DNA of 23,965 nt, from positions 1-23,965 of the forward strand of contig JAITVW010000164.1 of the NCBI GenBank assembly GCA_031285605.1, read 5' to 3'. Origin of the DNA: Fusobacteriales bacterium (GTDB lineage: Bacteria > Fusobacteriota > Fusobacteriia > Fusobacteriales > Leptotrichiaceae). This document shows, one piece after another, positions 10,619 to 17,283 of the stretch. The first letter of the stretch is position 1; each line of letters starts with the position of its first letter. A program made the translations under genes and the position numbers. The notes under the pieces were generated by a model. It was not told where the DNA came from. It made no database searches and saw only the letters and a program-made list of their open reading frames with translations.

Positions 10619-11908
10619 TTATTTGTTTATATCTCCATATTTCTTTTTTAACTTTTCTAATTTTTCATATTCATTTTTATTTTGTTTAAAACTCAGCTCT
10701 TTACAATAATAATCATTTTTTATTAATGTCTTTGCTATTCTATACCAGGAAGGAATTCTCCGAGTTTTATATAAGGCTTTTACTTCAGCAGTTGGTTCAT
10801 CCGGAATTTTAACTATGTATAACCCGTCTTCATCGTATTTATCATTTTCATTTTGTTTATATACATGCAAAATATCATTATACAATTCTTTTCTCCACCA
10901 TTTTAAAAAAATATTTATTTTCTTTAAGTAATGCTCTTTTAAATATTTTGGAAATGAATTTAAAAGAATTCTTGTCCAGATTTCCCAGGTGAATTGTTCG
11001 GGTTTTTTGATCTTTCTGTCTCCCAATAAATATTTCCCGTTATATTTTTTTGCGAAATTACTTCCCTGAACTCTTTTTTGCAGTTTAATCCAAGTATCGG
11101 GCTCTATTTTTGAAAATAGTCCGATATTTTTTCGTTGTTCTTCACCGTATGGCTGGCAAATTCTCATTTCGCTGTATGGATATCCAAGTAAATACATTTT
11201 ATCATATACCTTGGTATAATCTTTTTTATATAGATATTTCCAAACATCTTGAACTGTCCAGTCATAAATTGGATGAGTCAAGTAACAATCTAAAAATTTT
11301 TTTTGTTTTTTATGTATAAGTATCCAATTATTTCCATCAAAAAACTCTTTATTTTTTTCAGCCTTTATTTTTAAATATCTATGATAACTTTCATCTGTCC
11401 GAATACCTATAATCTGACAAACTTTCTCTAAACCAAAATAATTTTTCAGCCATCGTGGAAACTCTATGATAAAATCTTCAAATTCTATTCCAATTTTGAA
11501 AAAATCAAATATATTATTGTCCAATGAAACAACACATTCAGCTGATGGTAATTTCCTTATCCAATCTTTTTTACTTTGAGGATCCCAACAAAGCCATTTT
11601 GGTTGAAAACAAGAAGATGAATTCCTCAGACTCAAAGGTAAGCATACCCAAAACCCTTGTATTTTTATATCTTTTCTTTGAAAAGTCCTGTAGAGAAATT
11701 CTTCATGCATTTTATAATGACCTTCTAAATCTATTGTTAATACATTAATAAACTCAATTCCTCTTTTTTTAGCTTCCTGAATCATTAATTCCAGACAAAC
11801 AGTACTGTCTTTGCCTCCGCTAAATGACAACCATATTTCTTCCGGAGGAAATTTTTCATATATAAATTCAAATCTTCTCTTAGATTCATATAAAACATTT
11901 GTATCCAT
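10619..11908 (-). CDS. PAPS-reductase-like ATP-pyrophosphatase with DUF3440-type C-terminus (IbrA-like)
   Basis: The N-terminal half carries the PP-loop motif SFSGGKDS (residues 28-35 from the start used here), the nucleotide-binding signature shared by PAPS reductases, DndC and related adenylating enzymes. The C-terminal half has landmarks of the DUF3440/IbrA group, including GIRTDES, HPIYDWTVQDVW and a conserved CQPYGEEQR stretch. Length (429 aa) fits that group. The frame opens at 11935, but a TATAAT overlaps that ATG and it has no ribosome-binding site. ATG 11908 (MDTNV) has GGGA upstream and starts where IbrA proteins usually start, so it is preferred. In E. coli, IbrA acts with the ParB-like IbrB to raise expression of Eib surface proteins; no IbrB is visible here. 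The biochemical activity of this family is not settled. The gene is Lys-rich, AT-rich and apparently monocistronic, consistent with acquired DNA. Confidence 0.85.
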   Translation of the reverse strand: MDTNVLYESKRRFEFIYEKFPPEEIWLSFSGGKDSTVCLELMIQEAKKRGIEFINVLTIDLEGHYKMHEEFLYRTFQRKDIKIQGFWVCLPLSLRNSSSCFQPKWLCWDPQSKKDWIRKLPSAECVVSLDNNIFDFFKIGIEFEDFIIEFPRWLKNYFGLEKVCQIIGIRTDESYHRYLKIKAEKNKEFFDGNNWILIHKKQKKFLDCYLTHPIYDWTVQDVWKYLYKKDYTKVYDKMYLLGYPYSEMRICQPYGEEQRKNIGLFSKIEPDTWIKLQKRVQGSNFAKKYNGKYLLGDRKIKKPEQFTWEIWTRILLNSFPKYLKEHYLKKINIFLKWWRKELYNDILHVYKQNENDKYDEDGLYIVKIPDEPTAEVKALYKTRRIPSWYRIAKTLIKNDYYCKELSFKQNKNEYEKLEKLKKKYGDINK

Positions 11909-11932
11909 GTAAATTTTTCCCAATTTTATCAC

Positions 11933-11970
11933 CATTATAGATCAGAATATAAGTATAATATACTTATATT
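11933..11970 (-). promoter_or_regulatory. Promoter and palindromic operator candidate of the IbrA-like gene
   Basis: On the minus strand a consensus TATAAT (11933-11938) lies 24 nt ahead of ATG 11908. Just upstream is a 12-bp perfect inverted repeat with a one-base centre, AATATAAGTATA (11946-11957) and its complement (11959-11970). It covers the -10/-35 spacer, where a dimeric repressor could bind. No good -35 is visible. The AT-rich context makes chance possible. Confidence 0.5.
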
Positions 11971-12242
11971 ATTGTACTTTAAATATTATTTAAAGTCAAA
12001 TTCAGCATTGATTCAACAAATTTAAGATTATACATTATACTTTTATTATCTTTCATTTCAATTTTTCAATCTCTATTATTTATTGATAAATATCTTTATA
12101 TATTTAATAATCTATTTGATAAAATATACAAATTAATTATATATTTAAAATATTTTTCATAATTATATTATAAAAAATATATTGATTTTTCTTTTTAATA
12201 ATGCTAACATATTTGTATAACAATATATCTTAATTACACCGA
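11971..12242. other. Very AT-rich intergenic region, no gene seen
   Basis: The stretch is almost entirely A/T, with no open frame preceded by a ribosome-binding site and no GC-rich stem. It precedes, on the plus strand, the orphan terminator at 12272. Confidence 0.5.
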
Positions 12243-12308
12243 TATAATTTATTACCTTGGTATAGCGTGGTAACGTTCCTAATTATTTAGGAGCGTTTAT
12301 TTTTTTTA
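12243..12308 (+). ncRNA. Orphan plus-strand short transcript candidate, T-box-like end
   Basis: TATAAT at 12243-12248 is followed by a strong plus-strand terminator. Its 11-bp stem (12272-12282 with 12287-12297, one G-U pair) has a 4-nt loop and a T-rich tail (TATTTTTTTT). No gene on this strand leads into it. TGGTATAGCG (12258-12267) matches the T-box core TGGTACCGCG at 8 of 10 positions, and the terminator arms (CGTTCCT/AGGAGCG) resemble those of T-box leaders. There is no recognisable stem I, no clear -35 and no downstream plus-strand gene. It could be a small RNA, a decayed T-box leader or a plain terminator. Confidence 0.4.
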
Positions 12309-12323
12309 TAAATTATAATAATT

Positions 12324-12356
12324 AAAAACAGCCTTGTATTTATGTAAGACCGTTTT
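12324..12356 (-). terminator. Terminator of the S8 autotransporter
   Basis: On the minus strand an 11-bp stem with two G-U pairs (AAAACGGTCTT with AAGGCTGTTTT) is followed by TTTTTAATTATT. It lies about 110 nt past the stop of the S8 autotransporter gene and faces the plus-strand terminator at 12272. Confidence 0.7.
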
Positions 12357-12463
12357 ATAATATGAATATTGAAATGTTTTTTCTTTAACTTCCGGAATTC
12401 TGTTTTTACGCTAAATAATATCAAATATGCAATGTACAGAGGAAATAACAAAATTATATATCA

Positions 12464-15217
12464 TTATTTTTTTATGCTATATTTGAACCCGGCTGAGAAC
12501 ATGTTACTTGAAATATCAGAATCGCTCATTTTCATATCATAGTTCACATAGCATGCCCATTTTTCATTTATTTCAGTATTTATTCCCATACCAATCCACA
12601 TAGAATCATTAGAAAGTCCTATTCCTTCTACAGTGAATTTCTCTAAAGGTATTCCTGCATATGATGCTTCAAAGTCTAAAGTTTCGTTGTTAAAAGCTTT
12701 TTGCCATGATGCATAACCTGTTATTGTGCTTTTCACACCCATCCATTTGAAGGTATATTCTCCTCTCAGACCTATAGAACCTGATGTTTGATCATAAATT
12801 TTACTATCTGCCTGAAGTCCCATTAAACTGCCGTTTTCTATAAAATTTCCTCTTTTTACTGAATCATAAACTATTCCTGCAAATGGTGTTAAACTAAAAT
12901 TTTTAGCAAGTTTAAACTTGTATCCTGTTTCTCCGTATCCTGAATATACATAATCGTCATGATCTATTGCTACTTTTTCTATTTGATTTCCTGTGACTAT
13001 TTCCCTGTCTACATCACTTGATACAAATCCTGCCCCAAGTCTTCCCAAAATATAAAAATTATCTTCTTTACGACCGTATCTTCCATAAAGTGATACTCCA
13101 AGATTTTGACTTTTTGATTTTCCACCGTAACGATCGAAATTTGCGTCTGCATCTGAGTAAGAAACTGCTGTTCCTAATATTAAATTATCAGTTACAACTT
13201 TATCAATTCCAAACTGTCCGCCAAATGCTGAGGTGTCTGCCGAAGCATATCCTGATTCTTTCAGTTTTCCCGCAGAAGCTATTCCGCTGAACCATAGCCC
13301 TGCAACATCTGATTTATTTTCCATGCTTCCAAGCATTACCAGTCTGTTAGTAAGGTCTCTGTTCACTGTCTGCGACTGTTGGAATGTTAATGCCTGTGCC
13401 GATGCATAAATCTGACCTGACAAACTATCTAATATTGCTGCCAAATCTGATGCTGATGATTGTTGAAGTATTGCTATTTTTGTTCTGAATGCACTGCTTC
13501 CTTCGTTATTATCAAGTGCTGTCAGTATTTGTTCAAGGTTTGCCGACGAATTATTTCTTGTAGCATCTGAATTATATGCTTGTTCTGCATATTCAGCTAT
13601 ATCTCTTCTTACCATATTTAATTTTATATTGTTATTATCATATGTAATCTCTGATTGTAAAAATACCGGAATTTCTACTTTCCCAAAAGTACTTGTTATT
13701 CCGTTTGCTGCACTTATTATATTTTTAGTCATTATGTCTTTACTTATATATATTGGATTATCATCAACATCTCTTGGAGCAGTTACTTTTAATGTAGAAT
13801 TATTAAGATCCACTGTTCCGTTTACTTTTATAGTTGCACCAGCTGAATTTACTATTATACCTTCAGGAGTAGAGATATAGTTTCCCTGAATATCCATTCC
13901 TCTTCCTACGGCACTTACAATTCCGCCGTTATTTATTACATTATTTTTAATATAACCGCCGTTGCTTGACAGAATTCCGCCAATTTGTACATTTATTTCT
14001 GATATTACCTGTCCATTTATTTCTAATATTCCGCCGTTTATCACATTTTTTCCTGTGTATGTATTTTTACCGCTAAGGATTAACTTTCCTGTTCCTGCTT
14101 TTATTAGTCCTGCATCTCCTGCTATATCATTTTCAAATGTAGAAGTAACATCATTAAATGTTACATACACATAGTCACCTGCTGCAAGTCTTTTATCAAA
14201 AAGTGCCGGTCCTTTTACCGCTTTGCTTATGTTTAATAATCCCCATCCATATACTGTATCTACATCTTTATTTCCTTTATCTGTGGCGGTCGACAAAATA
14301 GTTTGTTTTATCAGATCTCCATTCATCCATGGATATTTTGCCTGAACTAATACTGCTGCTCCTGTTACTGCTGGTGCTGCAAATGAAGTTCCCATTCCTG
14401 AGACATTTCTTACGTTGAAATTATAATCACCTACTGCAACTATACACCAGTTTTGTGCTACACCACACTTATTTGAGTAAGTGCTTGGAAGTCCGTCTTC
14501 AGAGTTTACAGCTATAACAGCTATCCATCCTTTTTGCATTTCAGTATACAGATATGGAAGCCCTGCTTCGGCAGAGACTTCATCTTTTGCTGAATTACCT
14601 GCCGCCCAGATAAATAAACTATCTGTTGATGCTTTATCTCTATAGAATGCTATTACCGGATCAGAAAGTGACATATCAGATCTTGTAACAGTTCTTATTG
14701 TTCTGGATGCTACTCCGAATGACTGGTTGTATATTCTTACACCATTATTATATAAATTCTCATACATACCTCTCTGCACCACTATACAACTGTTACTTCC
14801 GTCAGAACATATGCTGCCTGCTGCTTCTCCTCTTATTTTTACACCGGGAGCAACTCCTGATGTTTTTCCACCTATTATTTCTGCTACCAAACTTCCATGT
14901 ATATTTGTATTGCCGGGATAATTATTATCTTTTATTATACGGCTTGCACCGTTGGCAGCTCTGAATTCTATATTATAAACATCAAAATTACTGTCTATTA
15001 TACCTACTGTTACACCAGTTCCATCTATTTTATCAGCTTTGGCCTCTTGAGCATTATGCGGATCATTTGGATTAAAAGGAATATCTCTGGTTACATCAAT
15101 CGGAGCAGGCGTTGTTACTCCGCCGCCTCCGTTGTTATTTCCACCTTCCCCGCCAGAACTTGAACAAGTAACCAGAAAAAGTATCACAGTTATTGCAGAT
15201 ATAATTTTTTTTATCAT
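12464..15217 (-). CDS. Subtilisin-family (S8) autotransporter lipoprotein, NalP/SphB1-like
   Basis: A surface serine protease of type V secretion, 917 aa. The start is ATG 15217, 6 nt after a perfect AGGAGGT; an in-frame GTG 21 nt upstream lies before that site. Residues 1-17 are a signal peptide ending in the lipobox LVTC, so Cys18 should be lipidated, and a Gly/Asn-rich tether follows. The S8 domain (about 60-340) has the full triad: Asp75 (GIIDSNFD), His107 (NIHGS) and Ser278 (GTSFAAP), with oxyanion Asn208 (AAGNS). An autotransporter-associated beta-strand repeat (GTGKLILSGKNTYTG) comes next, then a helical linker and a C-terminal beta-barrel (about 645-917). Lipidated S8 autotransporters (NalP in Neisseria, SphB1 in Bordetella) process other surface proteins, so the neighbouring giant autotransporter is a possible substrate; that is inference. 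The gene is monocistronic, with its own promoter and terminator. Confidence 0.95.
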   Translation of the reverse strand: MIKKIISAITVILFLVTCSSSGGEGGNNNGGGGVTTPAPIDVTRDIPFNPNDPHNAQEAKADKIDGTGVTVGIIDSNFDVYNIEFRAANGASRIIKDNNYPGNTNIHGSLVAEIIGGKTSGVAPGVKIRGEAAGSICSDGSNSCIVVQRGMYENLYNNGVRIYNQSFGVASRTIRTVTRSDMSLSDPVIAFYRDKASTDSLFIWAAGNSAKDEVSAEAGLPYLYTEMQKGWIAVIAVNSEDGLPSTYSNKCGVAQNWCIVAVGDYNFNVRNVSGMGTSFAAPAVTGAAVLVQAKYPWMNGDLIKQTILSTATDKGNKDVDTVYGWGLLNISKAVKGPALFDKRLAAGDYVYVTFNDVTSTFENDIAGDAGLIKAGTGKLILSGKNTYTGKNVINGGILEINGQVISEINVQIGGILSSNGGYIKNNVINNGGIVSAVGRGMDIQGNYISTPEGIIVNSAGATIKVNGTVDLNNSTLKVTAPRDVDDNPIYISKDIMTKNIISAANGITSTFGKVEIPVFLQSEITYDNNNIKLNMVRRDIAEYAEQAYNSDATRNNSSANLEQILTALDNNEGSSAFRTKIAILQQSSASDLAAILDSLSGQIYASAQALTFQQSQTVNRDLTNRLVMLGSMENKSDVAGLWFSGIASAGKLKESGYASADTSAFGGQFGIDKVVTDNLILGTAVSYSDADANFDRYGGKSKSQNLGVSLYGRYGRKEDNFYILGRLGAGFVSSDVDREIVTGNQIEKVAIDHDDYVYSGYGETGYKFKLAKNFSLTPFAGIVYDSVKRGNFIENGSLMGLQADSKIYDQTSGSIGLRGEYTFKWMGVKSTITGYASWQKAFNNETLDFEASYAGIPLEKFTVEGIGLSNDSMWIGMGINTEINEKWACYVNYDMKMSDSDISSNMFSAGFKYSIKK

Positions 15218-15348
15218 TATAATACCTCCTTTATTCACTTTTTATATACAAGAAACTATTATTGAATAAAAATTTTTCTATTGAATTCTGAATGTAAAAA
15301 AAACGTTTCAAAGTTATTAATTTAAAATTTAAAAAATTGTCTTACAAA

Positions 15349-15378
15349 ATTATAGCATTTAAATATAAAGTGAGTCAA
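15349..15378 (-). promoter_or_regulatory. Promoter of the S8 autotransporter
   Basis: On the minus strand TTGACT (15373-15378) is followed after 18 nt by an extended -10, TGCTATAAT (hexamer at 15349-15354). The predicted start is near 15342, giving an untranslated leader of about 125 nt, long enough for post-transcriptional control. The leader is A/T-rich and no clear riboswitch was recognised. Confidence 0.75.
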
Positions 15379-15648
15379 TATTTATTTGTACGACAAAATA
15401 TAAAACAGTGTTTTAACAGGCTTAAATATAATTTTTAATTATTCATTATTAGAAAGAATAAAAATTTATATATAAAGTTAGTATTATAATTATTCTTTAG
15501 GATATACTTAAACCGGAACTATTATCTGCGCAGCAGAATTTGTTTATATATTTAATCAGCTTAAATTTAAATAAAAAAGATATCTTACTTAACTTACTCT
15601 TTCTCTGTTTTATTTATTTAAAATCTTAAATATCAGTTTATTTTTTTC

Positions 15649-15676
15649 TTGACTTTTTCAATTTGTATGATAAAAT
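15649..15676 (+). promoter_or_regulatory. Promoter of the small-RNA candidate
   Basis: TTGACT (15649-15654), 16 nt, then TAAAAT (15671-15676) on the plus strand. The predicted start is near 15683. It is divergent from the S8 autotransporter promoter, with about 270 bp of AT-rich sequence between them in which nothing else was recognised. Confidence 0.6.
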
Positions 15677-15682
15677 TACATT

Positions 15683-15755
15683 AACGTGATACTTGATAAA
15701 TAACTTATGAATATTTATACTCCTTTATAATTACCTCCCGTATGGGGAGGTTTTT
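15683..15755 (+). ncRNA. Small regulatory RNA candidate, about 73 nt
   Basis: Between a promoter (15649-15676) and a strong terminator lies a short non-coding stretch with typical sRNA layout. There is a 7-bp 5' hairpin (ATAAATA 15696-15702 with TATTTAT 15712-15718), then an unpaired pyrimidine-rich segment (15719-15732), then the terminator hairpin. CTCCTTTAT (15720-15728) is exactly complementary to ATAAAGGAG in the ribosome-binding region of the divergently transcribed S8 autotransporter (15226-15234). No open frame with a ribosome-binding site lies inside. It might instead be an attenuated leader of the small gene at 15868, but that gene appears to have its own promoter. Confidence 0.55.
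15733..15755 (+). terminator. Terminator of the small-RNA candidate
   Basis: ACCTCCC (15733-15739) pairs perfectly with GGGAGGT (15745-15751) around a 5-nt loop and is followed by a short T-run to 15755. It is the most GC-rich hairpin in this intergenic region. Confidence 0.8.
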
Positions 15756-15808
15756 ACATGAAAATTCCATAAATTAATTATAGTATTTCAAAGCAATTAG
15801 TTATCTCT

Positions 15809-15837
15809 TTTACCCCCCGTTAATTCTATGCTATAAG
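15809..15837 (+). promoter_or_regulatory. Promoter of the small cysteine-containing protein gene
   Basis: TTTACC (15809-15814), 17 nt, then an extended -10 TGCTATAAG (hexamer 15832-15837). The predicted start is near 15844, about 24 nt before the ATG at 15868. The -35 is weak (4 of 6). Confidence 0.5.
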
Positions 15838-15867
15838 ATAAATATATTGTTGTGAAAGGAGATTTTT

Positions 15868-16080
15868 ATGCGCAGGCAGTATTCGCTCTTTAATGGGAAA
15901 CGTTATGTTTTAAATAAAAATACAGGTGTATGTCATGATTTAGACAATGAAGATAAAAACTGTCAAATTGATGAAATTAAAACAGAACATTTATATTGCT
16001 CTGATTATTTATATTCAGATATAAAAAAACGCACAAGTTATAAAGAAAAATGTGATTATTGTATGAATTCTGACAAATAA
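15868..16080 (+). CDS. Small cysteine-containing protein of unknown function (70 aa)
   Basis: This is a real gene by its signals: AAAGGAG 6-7 nt before the ATG, a promoter at 15809-15837, and a terminator 8 nt after the stop. It is the only clear plus-strand gene in the window. The protein is hydrophilic, with no signal peptide or membrane segment. It has five Cys (22, 32, 44, 62, 65), the last two as CDYC near the C-terminus, and His at 23 and 41, so metal (probably zinc) binding is plausible. The segment NKNTG-x-CHDLDNE-x-x-NCQIDEI looks like a conserved block seen in small uncharacterised bacterial proteins, but no named family could be assigned. It stands alone between the sRNA candidate and non-coding DNA. 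Confidence 0.8.
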   Translation: MRRQYSLFNGKRYVLNKNTGVCHDLDNEDKNCQIDEIKTEHLYCSDYLYSDIKKRTSYKEKCDYCMNSDK

Positions 16081-16087
16081 TTGTTTT

Positions 16088-16117
16088 AGTCGGTCATTCC
16101 GACCGGCTTTTATTTTT
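16088..16117 (+). terminator. Terminator of the 70-aa protein gene
   Basis: AGTCGGTC (16088-16095) pairs with GACCGGCT (16101-16108), with one G-U pair and a 5-nt loop, followed by TTTATTTTT. It begins 8 nt after the stop codon. Confidence 0.9.
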
Positions 16118-16169
16118 CCAATATTCTTATCAGGAATAGTACCGGCGAAGGACGATCAGAGACAAACTA

Positions 16170-16211
16170 AAAAAATACGCTGGCATTTATAGTACTTACA
16201 GCATATTTTTT
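16170..16211. terminator. Bidirectional terminator
   Basis: AAAAAATACGCTG (16170-16182) and CAGCATATTTTTT (16199-16211) form a 13-bp stem with one non-Watson-Crick position, which is a G-U wobble on the minus strand. Both strands end in a T-run. On the minus strand it can end the GntR regulator transcript, whose stop is at 16457. On the plus strand a TAA at 16168-16170 directly abuts it. Confidence 0.65.
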
Positions 16212-16300
16212 ATTTTCTATTCATTATGACCATCTTTAATAAATCTTTCATTAATATTTAAATTAAAATAGTCATATAAATTTACATGAGTGTATCTTAA

Positions 16301-16434
16301 GCGGGAACACCAAACTCTAAACAATGGTATAATAAAAAAAGAGCGAGGTATTTTGAAATTATGAGGAAGAATTAAAAAAAGAAAATTTTTTTCCTAAAAA
16401 AACAGCGACATTCTTTACGAAGGAAACAGATTAG
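16301..16434 (+). pseudogene. Possible gene remnant, frameshifted
   Basis: Two short overlapping plus-strand frames could be pieces of one former coding sequence: 16301-16375 (SKQWYNKKRARYFEI in its middle) and, shifted, 16363-16434 (EELKKENFFPKKTATFF). Both are Lys/aromatic-rich, have no ribosome-binding site, and lead into a plus-strand terminator at 16419. The first piece loosely recalls sequence near the C-terminal nuclease ends of polymorphic toxins, but this is too short to assign. It could simply be non-coding sequence. Confidence 0.25.
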
Positions 16435-16455
16435 AAGATTTTCCTTCCTTTTTAT
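16419..16455 (+). terminator. Plus-strand terminator-like hairpin
   Basis: GAAGGAAA (16419-16426) pairs perfectly with TTTCCTTC (16440-16447) around a 13-nt loop, followed on the plus strand by CTTTTTATCTT. It overlaps the end of the possible remnant and abuts the stop of the minus-strand GntR gene. There is no T-run on the minus strand. Confidence 0.45.
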
Positions 16456-16456
16456 C

Positions 16457-17140
16457 TTAAAAATATTCGGTGTACTGCTCTTTAATAGTTTTGATATGTG
16501 TTTTTCCTCTTTCAAGATGTCTTATCAATATTTCCGCCAGTCCCACCTTTTCATGATTTTTTATTTTATTGAATATTTCCTTATGTTCCGCGTAAATAAG
16601 ATTCCATATCTCTTCGGAATCCAGTATTAATGCCATTATTCTTACTCTGTTCAGCTGACCGCTGATATTTTGTATACTTTCCCAGATTCTCATTTTATTA
16701 GTACCTTCGTATATTATTCTGTGAAAATCATTGTCATACTGAAAAAGCTTTTCATAATTCTTCTGCTTCAGGTATAGTTCCTGCGAATGCAGATTTTCTT
16801 CCAGCAACAACAGATATGATTCGGGAAAAACTTCCGCTGCCAGCTTAGTTATCTCCACTTCAAGTATCTCCCTCATATATCTTGATTCTTCCACAGACTG
16901 TTCGTTTATCTTGGAGATATATGTACCTTTTTGCGGAATTATCTCCACCAGCTCCTCTTGGTGAAGATGTATCAAGGCCTCTCTCACAGGCGTTCTGCTT
17001 ACTTCCAGCTTATCTGCCAGCTCCTGCTCTGAAACTTGGACTCCCGGTATTAAACGTGCATTTATAATACTGTCTTTTAAAATATTATAAACATAATTTT
17101 TTATTGTTTCATTTGTAGTTTTAGTCTTTTTCCCTAACAT
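16457..17140 (-). CDS. GntR-family transcriptional regulator, FCD (FadR) subfamily
   Basis: 227 aa, the usual length. The N-terminal winged helix-turn-helix covers about residues 12-78, with the subfamily hallmark VSRTPVREAL (47-56) and wing QKGTYIS. The C-terminal FCD domain has its metal/ligand pattern: Asp136 and His140 (DNDFH), His186 (AEHKEIF) and His208 (RHLERG). FCD regulators commonly sense sugar acids; UxuR and ExuR in E. coli are examples. It follows kdgA-kdgK by 143 bp on the same strand and is probably their repressor, with KDG or an upstream hexuronate as effector; that is inferred from context. GAGGGA precedes the ATG. It seems to have its own extended -10 promoter overlapping a palindrome (17247-17256), which suggests autoregulation. 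Confidence 0.92.
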   Translation of the reverse strand: MLGKKTKTTNETIKNYVYNILKDSIINARLIPGVQVSEQELADKLEVSRTPVREALIHLHQEELVEIIPQKGTYISKINEQSVEESRYMREILEVEITKLAAEVFPESYLLLLEENLHSQELYLKQKNYEKLFQYDNDFHRIIYEGTNKMRIWESIQNISGQLNRVRIMALILDSEEIWNLIYAEHKEIFNKIKNHEKVGLAEILIRHLERGKTHIKTIKEQYTEYF

Positions 17141-17246
17141 TTTTCCCTCACTTATCGTGTACTTTATTGATATTCCACATTGCCTGTATTGAAAAATTAA
17201 ACATACTGTATCACATTCTGGTATTTAACATTGATAATTTTTCCAG

Positions 17247-17260
17247 ATACTAGTATAGCA
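17247..17260 (-). promoter_or_regulatory. Extended -10 promoter and operator candidate of the GntR gene
   Basis: On the minus strand TGCTATACT (17252-17260) is an extended -10. It overlaps the 10-bp palindrome ATACTAGTAT (17247-17256). The same ATACTA element occurs three times at the kdgA promoter. The -35 is poor. A dimeric GntR protein bound here would block the gene's own promoter. Confidence 0.5.
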
Positions 17261-17283
17261 GACTGGTTAAAATAATTATAAAA

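Noticed and set aside
15125..15165. G-rich tract after the lipobox as a phase-variation switch, as in nalP
   Set aside because: The tract encodes Gly/Asn with mixed codons and has no long homopolymer.
15218..15238. Upstream GTG start for the S8 autotransporter
   Set aside because: It lies before the AGGAGGT that serves ATG 15217 and would add residues ahead of a normal lipoprotein signal peptide.
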